Below, in pieces: positions 13,153-25,693 of a DNA stretch of 64,000 bases. Made by a program: the position numbers and the translations under genes. Numbering within the stretch: the stretch's first letter is position 1; each line of letters starts with the position of its first letter. The notes beneath the pieces were generated by a model that worked only from the letters and a program-made list of their open reading frames with translations, was not told where the DNA came from and ran no database searches. Source of the stretch: Xestospongia muta (lineage: Eukaryota > Porifera > Demospongiae > Haplosclerida > Petrosiidae); assembly GCA_963693285.1 (NCBI GenBank), contig OY848929.1, positions 1,862,501-1,926,500 on the forward strand. Reading direction: 5' to 3'.

Positions 13153-14166
13153 ATGCTACTCCAGTTTGTTTGTCTTCTACCTATTGCTCTTTCTTTTGCA
13201 AAGCTACCTGAATTCTCCTGGGACACAGTACCTGTGTTCTTTCATTCAGGTAATGAGAGTGGCCTGTATTCCGAGGAAGCTCTCCAAATCATTGCAAAAT
13301 ATCCAATGGTGACTATTGAAAAATTTCAAAGTTATCAAGTGAAAAATATCGATGATGAGGATGATATGGTGGCTGTCATGAAAGCAGTGAAGAAAGTCAA
13401 TCCTAATGTGGCCACTTATTTCTACATGAACTCCTTTAAAGATCGTCCTGAGATGACTCGTATGGCTCGACAATTTGATGAACATCCTGACTGGGCACTA
13501 CAAAATGATGACGGAATCAAAGTGAAAAACAGTCAAGGTTATTATGTCTTTGATTTGTCAAACTCTATTGTAAGGAAGTGGTGGTTAGATACCTGTTTGA
13601 ATGCTACCAAACTGGCAAATGGAGATGGTTGTTTCTGTGATTCTTCACAGCATTCAACAGGGCAAGGTTTTAATCCACCCATTTCTGATGCCAAGATGAA
13701 AGCTTGGGGTGATGGACTTTTAACTCTTACAAAAGACGTTCAAAATGCGCTTGGTGATGACAACTTACTAATAGGGAAGGTTCCTGATCAACCCTATGTC
13801 AAAGCAGTTCAAATTGAGACCTTTAGTGCTAACAATAAGTCCATCAATGATTTGATGTTGGGAGTGAAGAATGGCAAAGTCATCCAAGCTCATATCCAGA
13901 TTAGATGCACTGAAGACATCACAAATTTGTTAGCAGCATTTCTAATTGGAGCAGGGCAGTATTCATATTTTGGGTGTGGAGCTTGGCAGTCTACTGGAAA
14001 TGGTACTGAACCACTGACTTGGAAACTTGAATATGATAAGCCTCTTGGTGCACCATTGTCTGACGCAATGTACAATGATAGAAAGTGGAAGCGAGAGTTT
14101 TCCAAAGGGACAATTGTGGAATTTGACACTTTGAAAAATATTGGGAAGATACAGTGGGGTACATGA
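13153..14166 (+). CDS. Secreted glycoside hydrolase-like protein, intronless
   Basis: Single open frame of 337 codons from ATG 13153 to TGA 14166. The N-terminus MLLQFVCLLPIALSFAKLPE is a convincing signal peptide, so the product should enter the secretory pathway. Four N-glycosylation sequons are visible (NES, NAT, NKS, NGT). The segments VPVFFHSGNESGLYSEEA, VNPNVATYFYMNSF, GCFCDSSQ and AAFLIGAGQYSYFGCG are in the style of a TIM-barrel hydrolase of the hypothetical GHL15-like or alpha-galactosidase-like group. I recognise the fold style, not the family with certainty, and assign no substrate. The lack of introns among intron-rich genes suggests a retrocopy or horizontal transfer. A possible AATAAA polyadenylation signal lies near 14286. 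Confidence 0.8.
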   Translation: MLLQFVCLLPIALSFAKLPEFSWDTVPVFFHSGNESGLYSEEALQIIAKYPMVTIEKFQSYQVKNIDDEDDMVAVMKAVKKVNPNVATYFYMNSFKDRPEMTRMARQFDEHPDWALQNDDGIKVKNSQGYYVFDLSNSIVRKWWLDTCLNATKLANGDGCFCDSSQHSTGQGFNPPISDAKMKAWGDGLLTLTKDVQNALGDDNLLIGKVPDQPYVKAVQIETFSANNKSINDLMLGVKNGKVIQAHIQIRCTEDITNLLAAFLIGAGQYSYFGCGAWQSTGNGTEPLTWKLEYDKPLGAPLSDAMYNDRKWKREFSKGTIVEFDTLKNIGKIQWGT

Positions 14167-14346
14167 AGATAAAGACTAGCTACTTTCTATATTTCAAAGC
14201 TTTAAATTGTTCCATACCTCAAGGCTAAAAAATATTTTTTATGATCATTTGTTTATAGGTATATGCTATGCTGATAAATTCCTTAAAATAAAACGTATCA
14301 TCAGTTCATGTATAATAGAATTATTATCATTAATGTATTAAAAGCA

Positions 14347-17300
14347 TCACTGTAACTCTAAGTCTTTCTTTATAGCGTCTGCCATTCGGAACAAAATTCT
14401 CTCGACATCATGGATGCTATTACCAAACAGATTGCTTGGTCTGTTTAAGGGCTGAACAGACACAGATCGATAAAGACCAGGTAAGCTTCTGAGATTCATA
14501 GCAGTTTCTTTTGACTCAAATGATGAAGCTGAATATTTCCTGAGCCTCTTCATCTTATCAACACTTACACTGACACCACGACTAAATGCAGGAGGAGAAG
14601 ATGGTGTCAATAATGTCAGTTTTGGTACTGAATCGGGGCTGGGTTTGTTAGCTGTTTTCAATCCTGCTGATGATAACGTCATGGGCTGCTCTTCCTCTGC
14701 ATAGTCAACATCTTCGACTTCTTCAAGAGTGTTAAGAGTTGTCTTGTGGTGTTCAGAACCAGCCAGTTGACCCCACATATCTCCCGATGATGGCTGTGAT
14801 GGTAGTAACTCAGGAGGTGTTGCTACATCAAAATCTTCACTAGTAATTGCCCTTATAGCGGCCTTTGTGTGTTTATATTCGTCCTCTTCAGTTGGTTCAC
14901 TAGTAATATTTTCAGCTTCTTGTTTAATAGAAGAAGGTATTGGAGCATACTGATTGACATCCTAGGAAGTGATAACTCAAGTCAACATATATTTATTGTT
15001 TTGTTGCCTTACTTTGGTTGCCTTCTCAAAAACTTCAACAAAATTCCACATCTCTACAAATACTTCATTTATAAAATCAGAACGATCATCACAGAAATAT
15101 TCAGCAACAATTGCCGACTTTTCCTTCACACTTTCAATATACTGCTCAAGTTTCCTCAAGTTTCCATCAGCATTCTGTGTCAATACAAACAGATATAGTA
15201 CAATTACTACATAAGAACATACTGGAATGAAGATGTTCATTTGGTCTGCCAAGTCAGATGGTGGGTCACCTCCTTCTAACATTTTCTTATATTCTGTTAA
15301 TTGGTTCCTCAAGTCAGTTACTTCCTTTGTGATGTCTTTAAATGGAATACTGAAAAAGAGGCAGTATAACAATAATTTTACTGCAGTAATTTTACTAAAA
15401 CTAACCGGCTAACTTGATAAAGGTGAGGCAGTTCTGATGGGAAATTAAGCAACTCTGGTAGTTTTAAATTTATGATCTGGAAGACAGATACTTAACAGAT
15501 GATCTCAATATCATGTTTGTACTTACTGTAACTAGATAATGCATAAAATTGGTACCCTTTGAACTAACATTAGCTACAAGTGCTGTCAACTGTTGTAACG
15601 ATGTAATGGAGAACCCATATGCTTCTCCTTGGTTGTTATTCTATCATAGAACAATAGTAACAGACTAACAGTTATATTATCTACTTACTCCATTAATAAT
15701 ATTGCCAATTAGGAGAATAATGAAGAAGATTTGTTTCAAAGACTCAGACTCTAGCAATTCTAAAAGAATAAACTGATAATAACTCATCATATACACAATA
15801 ATTGTTTACCATCAAAGCCAAGCATGAAGGTATCATACAGTTTAGTATAAAGTTCAATTGTCTCATCAAATGTAAGCTGCAGTTTCAGAACTTTGACACG
15901 AAATAAACACCTTTGTATATCGTAACAATTAGAAAGATCAATAAGTAATCATGATTTACCATGGCACTTTAGTTAATTCAAGTACAAATCTTTCAGGTTT
16001 TCCCAGAGTACTAGGATCACCATCAAACTCAGACAATTGAGCAACCTATGTACAAAACACACATATAATGGTAAAAACAAAGAAGGCATGCCTCTTTTTT
16101 CTCCATTGCTTTCTCGATAGCATCCAAATGATGAGCTAAAAGGGAACGACCTTCCTGAGGATGTCCTGTCTTTATCATCATCATTATACTAGGAATAGAG
16201 ACACTACAGAACAATAATTAAATGTAATATTGTTATTATATTAATACCTTTTCAAGTCGTTCAGAAGTATGTTTATGCTCATTGATGCTCCACTATCTAA
16301 CTCCACCTGTAAAACAATGTACATTTTTTAAAATCATAATTTATTATAATACAATATTAAATAACTGACCTGTTTAGGAGAATCACTTTTATCTTTAATA
16401 TTGACTGACTTGAATTCATTATGAAAGAATTTTTCAACAGCCTCTTTGATGATGTCTACTTCAAATGGAAGTTCAACTTTGCCATCAGTTGTCTCATGCC
16501 ATATTGCAGTCTCCTTTCGAGCCACTCCTTCAGGGATCTACAGAAGCATAAATACCATATTGTCTTAATATAAAGATAACTCACTTTTTTCCAGTTCATT
16601 CTTTTCATTTTAACACCTGGTCTACATTGTCTAGCTCTTTGAAAAATGGTCAACACAACTTTAGCCACTCCCCATAACTTTAACCCTCTTTGATCTAAAT
16701 ATCACCATTATAAAAAATGGAATTACCTTAAATGTCCAAGAATCTTACCAGAAGTATTGTCAGTGTCTTCAGTATTGGTGGGAACAGGTGGAACAAGAGG
16801 ACCGCTAGATGGGGGAGGTGGAGCAGGAGGACTGTTAGGTGGGGGAGGTGGTGCAGGAGGACTGTTAGGAGGAGGTGGAGCAGGAGGACTGTTAGGTGGG
16901 GGAAGTGGAGCAGGAGGACTGTTAGGAGGAGGTGGAGCAGGAGGACTGTTAGGTGGGGGAGGTGGGGGAGGAGGAGCAACAGGTGGGGGAGGTGCAGGAT
17001 GAGTTGTAGTTGGTTCTAGTATATCCTCAATCTCAGATTTCTCCTTAATGATTTCATTCTCCATATCTAAAATACATTTAGTTGTAATATACTCAATGTA
17101 CCTAAATTACTTGTTTGGACTTCGCTTTTACGTAAATCTTCAACCTCCATAACTTTCTTTAACTTTTCAATAGTAACCTAGAATTTCAGCCATCTAATTA
17201 ATAAACCTAACATATTATTGTCATTGTACTTGAGATATCCTGTCAGCCTGACCAGGTTCAGAAATTGTTAAGGCTCTCTCGAGGAAATTGTCAAGGGATT

Positions 17301-19296
17301 GAAAGATAGCATCAGTTTTTGAAGAGTCCCTCTCTAAAAGTAATAGTTTCTGTAAAACACTGAGCAATGGAGCAGAATGTTCAGTGTTAAAGAACTACAA
17401 CAGATACAATGTATAAAATTGTTACATGCTAATATCATTACCTTTTCAAATACTGCTCTGAACACATCTTCATGACTAGTCAAGTTGATACCTCCTGGTG
17501 TCTTCACATGTTCCTCATCCTGTTCTTGCTTCATACGATAAATTTGTAATTGCTGAAGAAGTGACTCTGGTATTTCATCTTTATCACTAAGAAAACAGAT
17601 ATAGTATATATATAAACTATCACCTCACTATTAATAAAATATACTATTTGTTTGGTTTATTACATACCAAATAGTACGAAATATTTCAGGCAACTGCAAT
17701 GCTAAGAACAAAGAAGCAATGTAAGTGTTCTTGATATACCAATTCACTTACCATTTAAGGCACTTCTTAGTTTGACTCGTTCACTAATATTATCACATGA
17801 TGCCACTAAATAATTAATAAATGCTATAACAACAGCTTGGTACTCTGGTGGAGAATGAGGACTGCTTAACTCAAGAACTAGAAAACTAAATCGATGTCTC
17901 AGTTGTTTGATAGTCTAAATGAGTCACAGAATAAGACTGTAATACAACAACAGAGGATATTATTGCTATATTGAAACAGAAAATAAACTCACAGTCCATC
18001 CATATCTTATTATGTAGTAACTAAGTGAATTACTGCTATTATGAATACCTTATAGTTATCAAAAGCAGTTATAGTTGTTTTAAATCCCTCTTCAGAGTGT
18101 CTAGCTATGACACTTAGGATAAGGAGAGGATGAATCTTTACTAAAGTATTATCAGGACTAGTTGGTAAATCCATTACTAGAAAAAAGAATCAGTCGTATT
18201 TATTGTAAGGAAGATGTACTCAGTAAGATAATAGCTAATTTAGGAATGATAAATTTGTGTAATGTTATAAATGTCACTGTATGATATAATAAAATAATAA
18301 TGATATCATGATGATGAAGTCCAGTTTATAATGTCAAGAATTTTGTCAAATTAAGACAATCCTAGATATAACCATTGCAAGTATATTTTAAAACTAATCC
18401 AATCAGTATACTTCAGTGTAATAAATATGGTCTTAATTAAATATTTACAGCTAACAAAATATACACAAACCATACTAATGAAATTACATAAATACCTTTC
18501 CTACTACAACATTTCCTTCTGATATAAGATCTTATCTTGCTACTAGACTTCCCATGTAATTATAGTAGAGTATTGTTTATATAATTATCAAATTCTTTGT
18601 CAATAATAATAATTATATTATATTATAAGAACACACTCATGTTTGTAAAGAATTCCCTAGGACTATTATCGTGTTACTACTATCACAAATTATGTTAGCA
18701 AGTTACACAACATTAGATATCATTACTTATGTCCATGGAACTATATTCATAATGGTAGAGATAGAATATATATATTATATATTCTATAGTATATAGGACT
18801 TATTTATAATTTTATAATCTATTTTTTCTGATAAATAATGTTATTATACATATGTGTAACTTTACACTCTGACTACTTTCTAAAGGGCATTGTTGGTAAC
18901 ATTATTAAACTCACCAAGAAGTAAACGGTCTACATATTTCATAGTAGATGATCTTGATATCAAGTACTCTAGTGCATCAGGATGAGAGAGAAGAGCTTTA
19001 GCACATTCCGTACAACGGAGGAGAGCTGTTGGTCTCAGCACATCTCCTGTACTACAAGCCTCTAGAGTGTCCCAAAGAGCATCCAAGCCTCCAGCATCCA
19101 AAAAAGATCTCAACCAAGAGGAGTCAGCAAAGCGAATTTGCTTTTTGACACCAGTAACTTGCCATGGATCCCGTAATGCTTGGACGCAGCTCTCAGGGTC
19201 CAAGCATTGCAGTGATACAGTATCATCCAGGCTACAAAATTGGTTTTCTATTGATAGTCTCGCTAACTTCAGAGCATGACCAGCTTCTTCACCCAT
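14347..19296 (-). CDS. INF2: Inverted formin-2-like protein (GBD/FH3, FH1, FH2)
   Basis: Multi-exon formin, an actin nucleator and elongator. The likely start is ATG 19294-19296 (MGEEAGHALKLARLSIENQF); exon 1 ends at 18915. The N-terminal region includes DSSWLRSFLDAGGLDALWDT and continues in exon 2 (about 18049-18178), typical of the diaphanous inhibitory region and closest to INF2 as far as I can judge. FH1 (about 16730-17000) is runs of P broken by NSPPAP units. FH2 begins near 16600 with MKRMNWKK; LIGNIINGNNQGEAYGF near 15640-15700 matches the conserved FH2 post region. The C-terminal tail (14347-14960) is Ser/Pro-rich and low in conservation. I did not find a clear WH2/DAD motif there, which would be unusual for INF2. 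The stop is at 14347-14349. The intron after exon 1 (18179-18914) holds nothing recognisable. Exon edges are partly approximate. Confidence 0.87.
16790..16990. repeat. FH1 coding repeat
   Basis: Tandem units of about 30-36 bp reading (minus strand) NSPPAPPPP and NSPPAPLPPP, the profilin-binding FH1 region of the formin. Open frames on the plus strand here are Gly/Arg-rich shadows of this repeat. Confidence 0.85.
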
Positions 19297-19414
19297 GCTT
19301 GTCGTTTTAGCCAAACAACAGATCTATATATGGCCAAACATTTATAGTGACGATGGGAGTGGCAATCAAGTTACGCCCACGAGAATAATTGTTTATTAAC
19401 ATTTCAATCATAAC

Positions 19415-21335
19415 TCATCTCTTTGTCTTAAACACTGAACTTATAACGTCCTGTGGTATAAATCTGTTATAATGTAGTACACAGCCATCTAATACAAGCT
19501 GTCTTAAAATTCTGACAATGTTACGAGAGTCATCCATGCCACAGTGTTCACGACCTTCAAATTCCATGCCAAGTTGAGAGAGCATATAAGAAAGATTGCC
19601 GCTATTTGTTTGATAAAAACTACCAAACAATTTACGAACATCAATCCATTTTGCAGCATAACTTGGAAATACTTTATTAGCAAGAGCACATTGTGGAAAT
19701 AGACAATTCCTGATATCCCACGGGCTAGAAAAGAACAATGATTATTAATTATTTTAATTATTACATACCAGTCTGTCACTAGAGAGAAGTGATACTTTGT
19801 TCCTAGTTCTCTCTCTTTCATCCAGTCAGAGAATCTGTCAAACACTTCAGTAAATGTGGGTGCATTGTCAACTTGAGACTATGACACAAAGTACAAAGAG
19901 AATATTTAATAACAACAGTGATATTGTGTGTACATAGGACATCTCCCTACTACCTGCTGTATTCCAGTGAGTTTTATGCAGAAAGAGGAGAGTTGTGGAT
20001 TGAGACATGGTCGACAGTAAGAGTGAAATTCATCAACCTATAAACGCATACACAGCAATTATATTTTATAACAGTCACATAATGGAAATAATGTTGGTAA
20101 GGGGTGAGAAATTTTAAATTAAAATCATCAATTACCAAATTGACCCACCAAAGACCTAACAAACTCCATTATTATGGCAATAGTTAAATAGGCACTGAAA
20201 ATCAGAAGCTTCTAACTTTTAAATTTATAAAAGATTTACAATATAGTGTCAGTAAATGCAGCTTACTAACAATTTTTAGATTTTCAAGTTCTAGTAAGAT
20301 AACAGGATATTCAATGATCTCGTGAATATAATCTTGAGGATTAACTTCTTCACAAGTTGCTTCAAAGTCTAACACTAAGAGATATTTCAAACCTAGTGGA
20401 TTGGAGACAATACTCTGAGCTATCTCATAAGGTGGAGATGGATCTTTAGATATGACAGCTCTTTTACAGTGTTGCTTGTATCGCTTGTAAATGATAGGGT
20501 CAGTCCCTCTAATATTAATAAAATGTATGTAATTAGGTTTAATTAAAGCACATTTATCAAGAGATTAAATAACAAAAGTTTGAGTGTGATTTCATGTACA
20601 TCAAGTCTTACAGATAAGAATCTATACATAATTATTGGAACCATGTGACTAGTTTCCTGATAGAAAATTTGATGGAACTACATCCAAAATGGTTTCCTGG
20701 TAGAAAATTTGATGGAACTAAATCCAAAATGGGTGTGGCAGTTTGGTGCCATTTCACCTACTCCCACTTTGCCTACTCCCACTTTGCCTATTAGTAACCC
20801 AAAAGTGTCATGAATAATGAAGCACAGAGCTACCAATTTATAAGATTTTACTTGAGGTGCTATGTTAGGTACTAAAAGATTGTTTAAGTGTTATTTTAGG
20901 TGCTACATGTTTTCTAGGTGTTAAATGCAAAATATTTTTCTAGGTGCTACATGTTTTGTAGGTGCTAGATGGAGTAGGCGAAATGACACTTTTGGGTTAC
21001 TAGTAGGCAAAGTGGGAGTAGGCAAATTGGGAGTAGGCGAAATGGCACTACACCGGTGTGGCCATTATCTACATGACCTGCTTCAGATTGTTGGATAACT
21101 AGCAGTTATCATTGTCTATTATTTTAATTCTTTGGGTCTACTCTAACTGTTCAAATTCTCCTTGAACTTACTGGTTAGAGAGACCAAGTTCCAATAGTTT
21201 CTCTTTGACCTCTTCAGATTTTAATCTTTTCACTTCTCCATTGAGAGCAGACAGTTTCTTGTACAGAGGATGTGTCCTACTCTTTGTAGGACGAGTAGTC
21301 CCTTCCTCTTTTGTATCTTCTCCTTTGGTTGCCAT
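19415..21335 (-). CDS. ERI1: ERI1-like 3'-5' exoribonuclease
   Basis: DEDDh exonuclease of the ERI1 family, which trims histone mRNA stem-loops, 5.8S rRNA and siRNAs. Exon 1 (about 21171-21335; an upstream in-frame ATG at 21374 is possible) carries a SAP-like segment, EVKRLKSEEVKEKLLELGLS. Exon 2 (about 20269-20516) has the first catalytic motif LVLDFEATCE (D and E). Exon 3 (about 19952-20042) reads DEFHSYCRPCLNPQLSSFC with ExoII-type context, then SQVDNAPTFTEVFDRFSDW. The last exon (19415 to about 19725) has WIDVRKLFGSFY and the ExoIII motif HCGMDDSRNIVRIL, with the catalytic H and D. Stop TGA is at 19415-19417. A MITE sits in intron 1. Family is firm; the start choice is less so. Confidence 0.9.
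20652..20731. repeat. 40-bp direct duplication
   Basis: Two adjacent copies of a 40-bp unit starting TTTCCTG and ending CCAAAATGG, with two mismatches, next to the MITE in ERI1 intron 1. Confidence 0.8.
20746..21048. mobile_element. Short MITE in ERI1 intron 1
   Basis: About 300 bp bounded by inverted repeats of about 60 bp: GTGCCATTTCACCTACTCCC on the left and its near reverse complement on the right, ending GGCGAAATGGCAC. Each arm repeats CTACTCCCACTTTGC twice. The centre is a set of TTAGGTGCTA-like short repeats. No target duplication was confirmed. Confidence 0.75.
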
Positions 21336-21374
21336 CCCATCTATCGTTTGATGCAAAGGGTTAAAAATACACAT

Positions 21375-22694
21375 TTTGCTTCACTTGTAACATGATAGAC
21401 CAAGGCATGCTGTAATAGCTGTATGATATTACTAACATTCTTTGTTTTACCAACTTCATTCTACTACTACTACTACTACTAGAAGTGATCTTACTCTACA
21501 TCTGCTGCTATTTTATGTCCAATAAAATCATCACTTCCATCATCAGATCTACAGCTACACTAGTATTGGATAACTTATAGTAACAGAATAAAGAATGTAT
21601 ATATTGGTTAAGTGATGTGCTTACTAAATTAGATTGTCTGTATGTCACTGTACTACTAGTTAATAGACCTATCTGAAGCTTGGAAAACTGGAAAATTTGA
21701 GCATCAATCATTACCACTTAGTATTGATACAATAAAGAGAAACTACATGTTGAATAACAGCATCACATAAGTAATAGAAAGTACACAAGCTAGTATAGTG
21801 AAGCCAGCACCCTCCACATTAAGGAGGCTGGGCTACACTAGTCTCATGTAACCAGCCTCCATTACGGGGCTGGCTACACAAGATGATATGTATAAATATA
21901 ATTGTAAAAAGAATAGCAAAAGGAGGTCAAGTAGTGACTAGGGAAGGGGTCTTACAGTGAGAGATAACCCTAGCCTCCGGACCTCCCTTACATAGGGTTG
22001 GATTTGGACTCTTTTATATTTACTGATGATTTTGACTCTGGAGTATTGTGGGACAGGAAATGGTCACTAATTAATTCTTTATATGAATATTGTTAAATTT
22101 AGATAGTCTCCTTCTCTCTAGATTTTATAATCAGGTTAAAATTATAAAGCAATATTACTATTGTATGTTAGCTGTAGGACTAGTGATATAAACATTGGAC
22201 TCAGATAATGGATAAACTCTCATTGCCTGTCTCCAATGGACGAAGTGAAAAGCAAATTTTATAACTTGTTGTAATGTAATGTCAGCATTAACTGCTACTA
22301 TAGAGCTAATTAGAGTAAAGTTAATTAGTTAAATGTCTTAATGAACCATTTAACAGGAGCTAGACTAAGTAATGATAATCACACAATGGTGAAACTAATG
22401 ACTAATATCAATAAAATAATAACAGTGTAACGTCATATCAAGATGGACTGATTTAGAGAGAAAATTTGTGATTGATGTATGTATTAAAGGATTGGACAAG
22501 AAAGAAATCATCATCCTATGACTAAATATCCTGTTAAAAGCAATATTTATAAGGTCCAGATTAGTACTTTACCACAGAGCTATAAGAAGCCTGCATTAAC
22601 TAATATGTCAACTCTAGGAAAAGAATATCTTTAAATTTCTTAATATACAAAGCTCTTAAAAGCTCACAGAAGACAACACAAAAATAATTAATCA
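21375..22694. other. ERI1-NPRL3 spacer with interspersed repeats
   Basis: Contains a fragment of the repeat family with AGCCAGCCTC-type inverted segments (about 21800-21895), a repeat (about 21920-22055) that recurs inverted at about 23775-23920, and a decayed NPRL3 exon copy listed separately. No independent gene seen. Confidence 0.6.
22140..22330 (-). pseudogene. Decayed copy of an NPRL3 exon
   Basis: The segment matches the true NPRL3 exon at about 24040-24180 in the same orientation: both contain GACTAGTGATATAAACATTG and GACTCAGATAATGGATAAAC. Read on the minus strand it gives VHWRQAMRVYPLSESNVYIT with many substitutions and no clean splice context. It lies just downstream of the intact NPRL3 stop, so it is a partial tandem duplication now decaying. 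Confidence 0.8.
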
Positions 22695-25693
22695 TTAACT
22701 GTGTTCAGGAAATGAGGCTGTGGTGAGTATTTCACTGAATTTATCGATAAGTGATAACAATTGAGAACGAGTCATATTCTCTAACATAAGAATTTCTTCT
22801 AAATGATGATTTCCATGAAAATAACATGACAATCTGTAAAGAGAAAGGAAAAAGGATACATCATGCAGGAGATAGAAGCCATTTTCAAAGCTGTTATATA
22901 TTTATTCAAGTAATATGACCTCAGTTCTACTAGAAGCAGACTCAAAAAAACTTTGAATTCATACTTGTCTCAATCCAGATTCAATTCAATATCCAGCATG
23001 TAATTTTAGATGCCATAAAGACCACGCCCATATGAATAATTAATTAGATGCAAAATAATGCCTCTATAGTTACTTCATGTGTCTCTGTTATCTAAAATAT
23101 CTAAGACACTAACTTTGTAAATTGAGCTAAATCTTCCTCATCAGATGCTGCATCAGTATTAAGGACCCAGCTAACTTCTTCCTCAGTAAGATTTTGTCTA
23201 AGACTTTCTAAATGTTCCTTTGATACCACCAGATTCTTAGTATCTTCTTGAAACATGGGCTCATCCTCTTGAGGCGGTACCAAGTAAATATAGGTATGAA
23301 GCTAAAGGACAACAGGAACAACATAATTTAATGTTTTCTAGTAAGTATATTATTATAGTTATTATGTTACCTGTAAGATCTGCTCTTGCTGAAGTAACCA
23401 AGTTACAATACGGATCAGTTTCTATGGTGATGTGATAGTGGTTATTATAACCTCTACTACTATACTATATGATGACATACAACATAACAGTGATAATATA
23501 CATATAGTGACATTTAATAGTGATAATATGGACATAGTGACAATTACTACACAAAGATATAATACTTATACAATGGCTATTGTCTTACAGCTTCATCTGT
23601 ATATAGATCTCTCATTTCTGCTAATGTAATTGGTGATGAGAAATGGAACAATACACCAGATAATGTGTCACAGTCGGGAAACTCTTCAGAGAACAGATGT
23701 GACAATTCACTGTGCCTATGTAGATTAAGAAATAGGAGTTAATAATATTCATATCATTATTAAATTTATTATCATTACTTCCTGTCCCACAATACTCTGG
23801 AGAGAAAATCAGCAGTAAATATAAAAGAAAACAAATGGAAGGCTTTGCAAGGAAGGTCCGAAGACTAGGGTTATCTCTTGTGGGAAAGTGACCTCCTATT
23901 CAACACTTGACCTTTCTTATTTCTTTTTATTCCTCAACACAATAGCAAACAGTAGTTGTAAGTTTTGTCAAAGAAGCATCTCTCATAAGTCAACGTACAT
24001 TATATTAACCTTTTTCCCAATAATCATACCTTTGAATGTTTGCTGTAGGACTAGTGATATAAACATTGGACTCAGATAATGGATAAACTGTCATTGCCTG
24101 TCCCCAATGGACAAGGTGAGAAGCAAATTTTACAGCTTGTTGTAATGGGATATCAGCATCGAGTGCTACTTGATTTAAACTGTCAAATCAATTAGAGTAA
24201 ATTAGTTATCTAAAATGTTTTAACGAACCTTTTAACGGGAGAAATTGTTGCTAAGAAACGATGAAATGAAGGATTACATGATGGCGGAAGACGATCAGTA
24301 ATAGCTTCCTTACCAGTAAGTAAAATAACAGCAGAATAAGACCTACCAAACAAACACACATATACATACATCAATCACTTCCCCCCAATCAACTCTATAT
24401 ATAGTACATACAATGTATGACGTATATTAGGAACCTTATACAATGACCTCATACTAGTACATAATATGTACATGACACAGTCTTATCCTTTAACATCAAA
24501 CACTCTAATATAGTTGATATACCTCATACGGTCATACCTGACTGTATTTCTCTTCCGTTTGACTTCAACTGTCTCCATTTCACCACTATGTATTAGAGTA
24601 CTTATTTCAGACCAACTGTTCATCTTTACATGTACATGTGGTTCACCACTTTGTAATCTAAACCAATACAATAACCAATATAATAAGTTACCATGACAAC
24701 ATACCCACATAGCACTTCCCACAGAGTCTTTGCTAAAGGACTTGATGCAACTGCCCTCTCTAATGTCATGTGACATAACACATTTTATCCACAATGATAA
24801 CATACCACTCAAATCATTGATAGTGTCCACTTCTTCTGCAATTTGCATTAAAAGAAACACCTGGTTTTTAAGAAACTCTATTCTACAATGCACAATTTCC
24901 CTCTTAATATATCAATCATCATAATACTGACCTATGTTCATAATACTGACCTATGTTCCTAATACTGACCTATGTTCATAATACTGACCTATGTTCATAA
25001 TACTGACCTATGTTCATAATACTGACCTATGTTCATAATACTGACCTATGTTCATAATACTGACCTATGTTCATAATACTGACCTATGTTCCTAATACTG
25101 ACCTATGTTCATAATACTGACCTATGTTCATAATACTGACCTATGTTCATAATACTGACCTATGTTCCTCGTGAATAGCGGCAACTCCTAGTGCTCGAGA
25201 TAAATTATCGTAACTTCTAACAACATCAAGAGAACAAGTGGCCTGTAGTGAGTGATTATTTTATATCTATTTAGTCAGAAGATGTACCTGTAGAACAAAG
25301 GCTATGTTAAAGGAGACAGACCAAGATGATGTCTGTAGTGAAAATGGATGACCCACAAACTTCCATTCATCAACTCTCAGTTCAAATTTCTTGTCACGCA
25401 TCACAGCACATGGTGCTAAAATCTCGGACAATGTCCTCTGAGGAAGATTACTAATAATAATAAAGATATTGTAATTATATATTATATTAAAGATGTAAGT
25501 AACCTTAATAGCTCTATCCAATGGTACACAGTTCATACAGTGATATAGGTAGAAATGTGAGGTCATAGTTACTTTACTTGTACTAACCATTTTCCAGACT
25601 TTGAGGACGTGTCACTCCACTGTGATAAAATAATAGCTTGTTACCACGACTACCTGAAGAAACTAGAGCTACAGCTAAAGGAGCCCAAGCCAT
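22695..25693 (-). CDS. NPRL3: NPRL3-like GATOR1 subunit
   Basis: Multi-exon ortholog of nitrogen permease regulator-like 3, a GATOR1 subunit that restrains TORC1 at the lysosome when amino acids are low. Start ATG 25691-25693, reading MAWAPLAVALVSSGSRGNKL, the hallmark N-terminus. Later exons read KFELRVDEWKFVGHPFSL (25330-25400), HEEHR IEFLKNQVFL across an intron, HLVHWGQAMTVYPLSESNVY (about 24080) and EDEPMFQEDTKNLVV (about 23240). The C-terminal exon (22695 to about 22835) has CYFHGNHHLEEILMLENM, as in the family's winged-helix end. The stop is at 22695-22697. One intron begins inside a 19-bp minisatellite. The gene is head-to-head with A1, 227 bp away. Confidence 0.92.
24918..25167. repeat. 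19-bp minisatellite copying the NPRL3 splice donor
   Basis: About 13 near-identical tandem copies of TTCATAATACTGACCTATG (a few with CCTAAT). On the minus strand each unit reads CATAG|GTCAGTATTATGAA. The unit touching the NPRL3 exon includes the true exon end and donor (exon ends at 25160), so every unit has a potential 5' splice site. There are no spacers, so this is not a CRISPR array. Confidence 0.92.

Noticed and set aside
13246..14129. Minus-strand frames within the secreted protein gene
   Set aside because: Shadows of the plus-strand gene with signal peptide and conserved motifs.
16732..17019. Gly/Arg-rich plus-strand frames
   Set aside because: Antisense shadow of the proline-rich FH1 coding repeat.
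24918..25167. CRISPR-like direct repeat array
   Set aside because: Units of 19 bp abut with no spacers, in an animal gene; it is a minisatellite.
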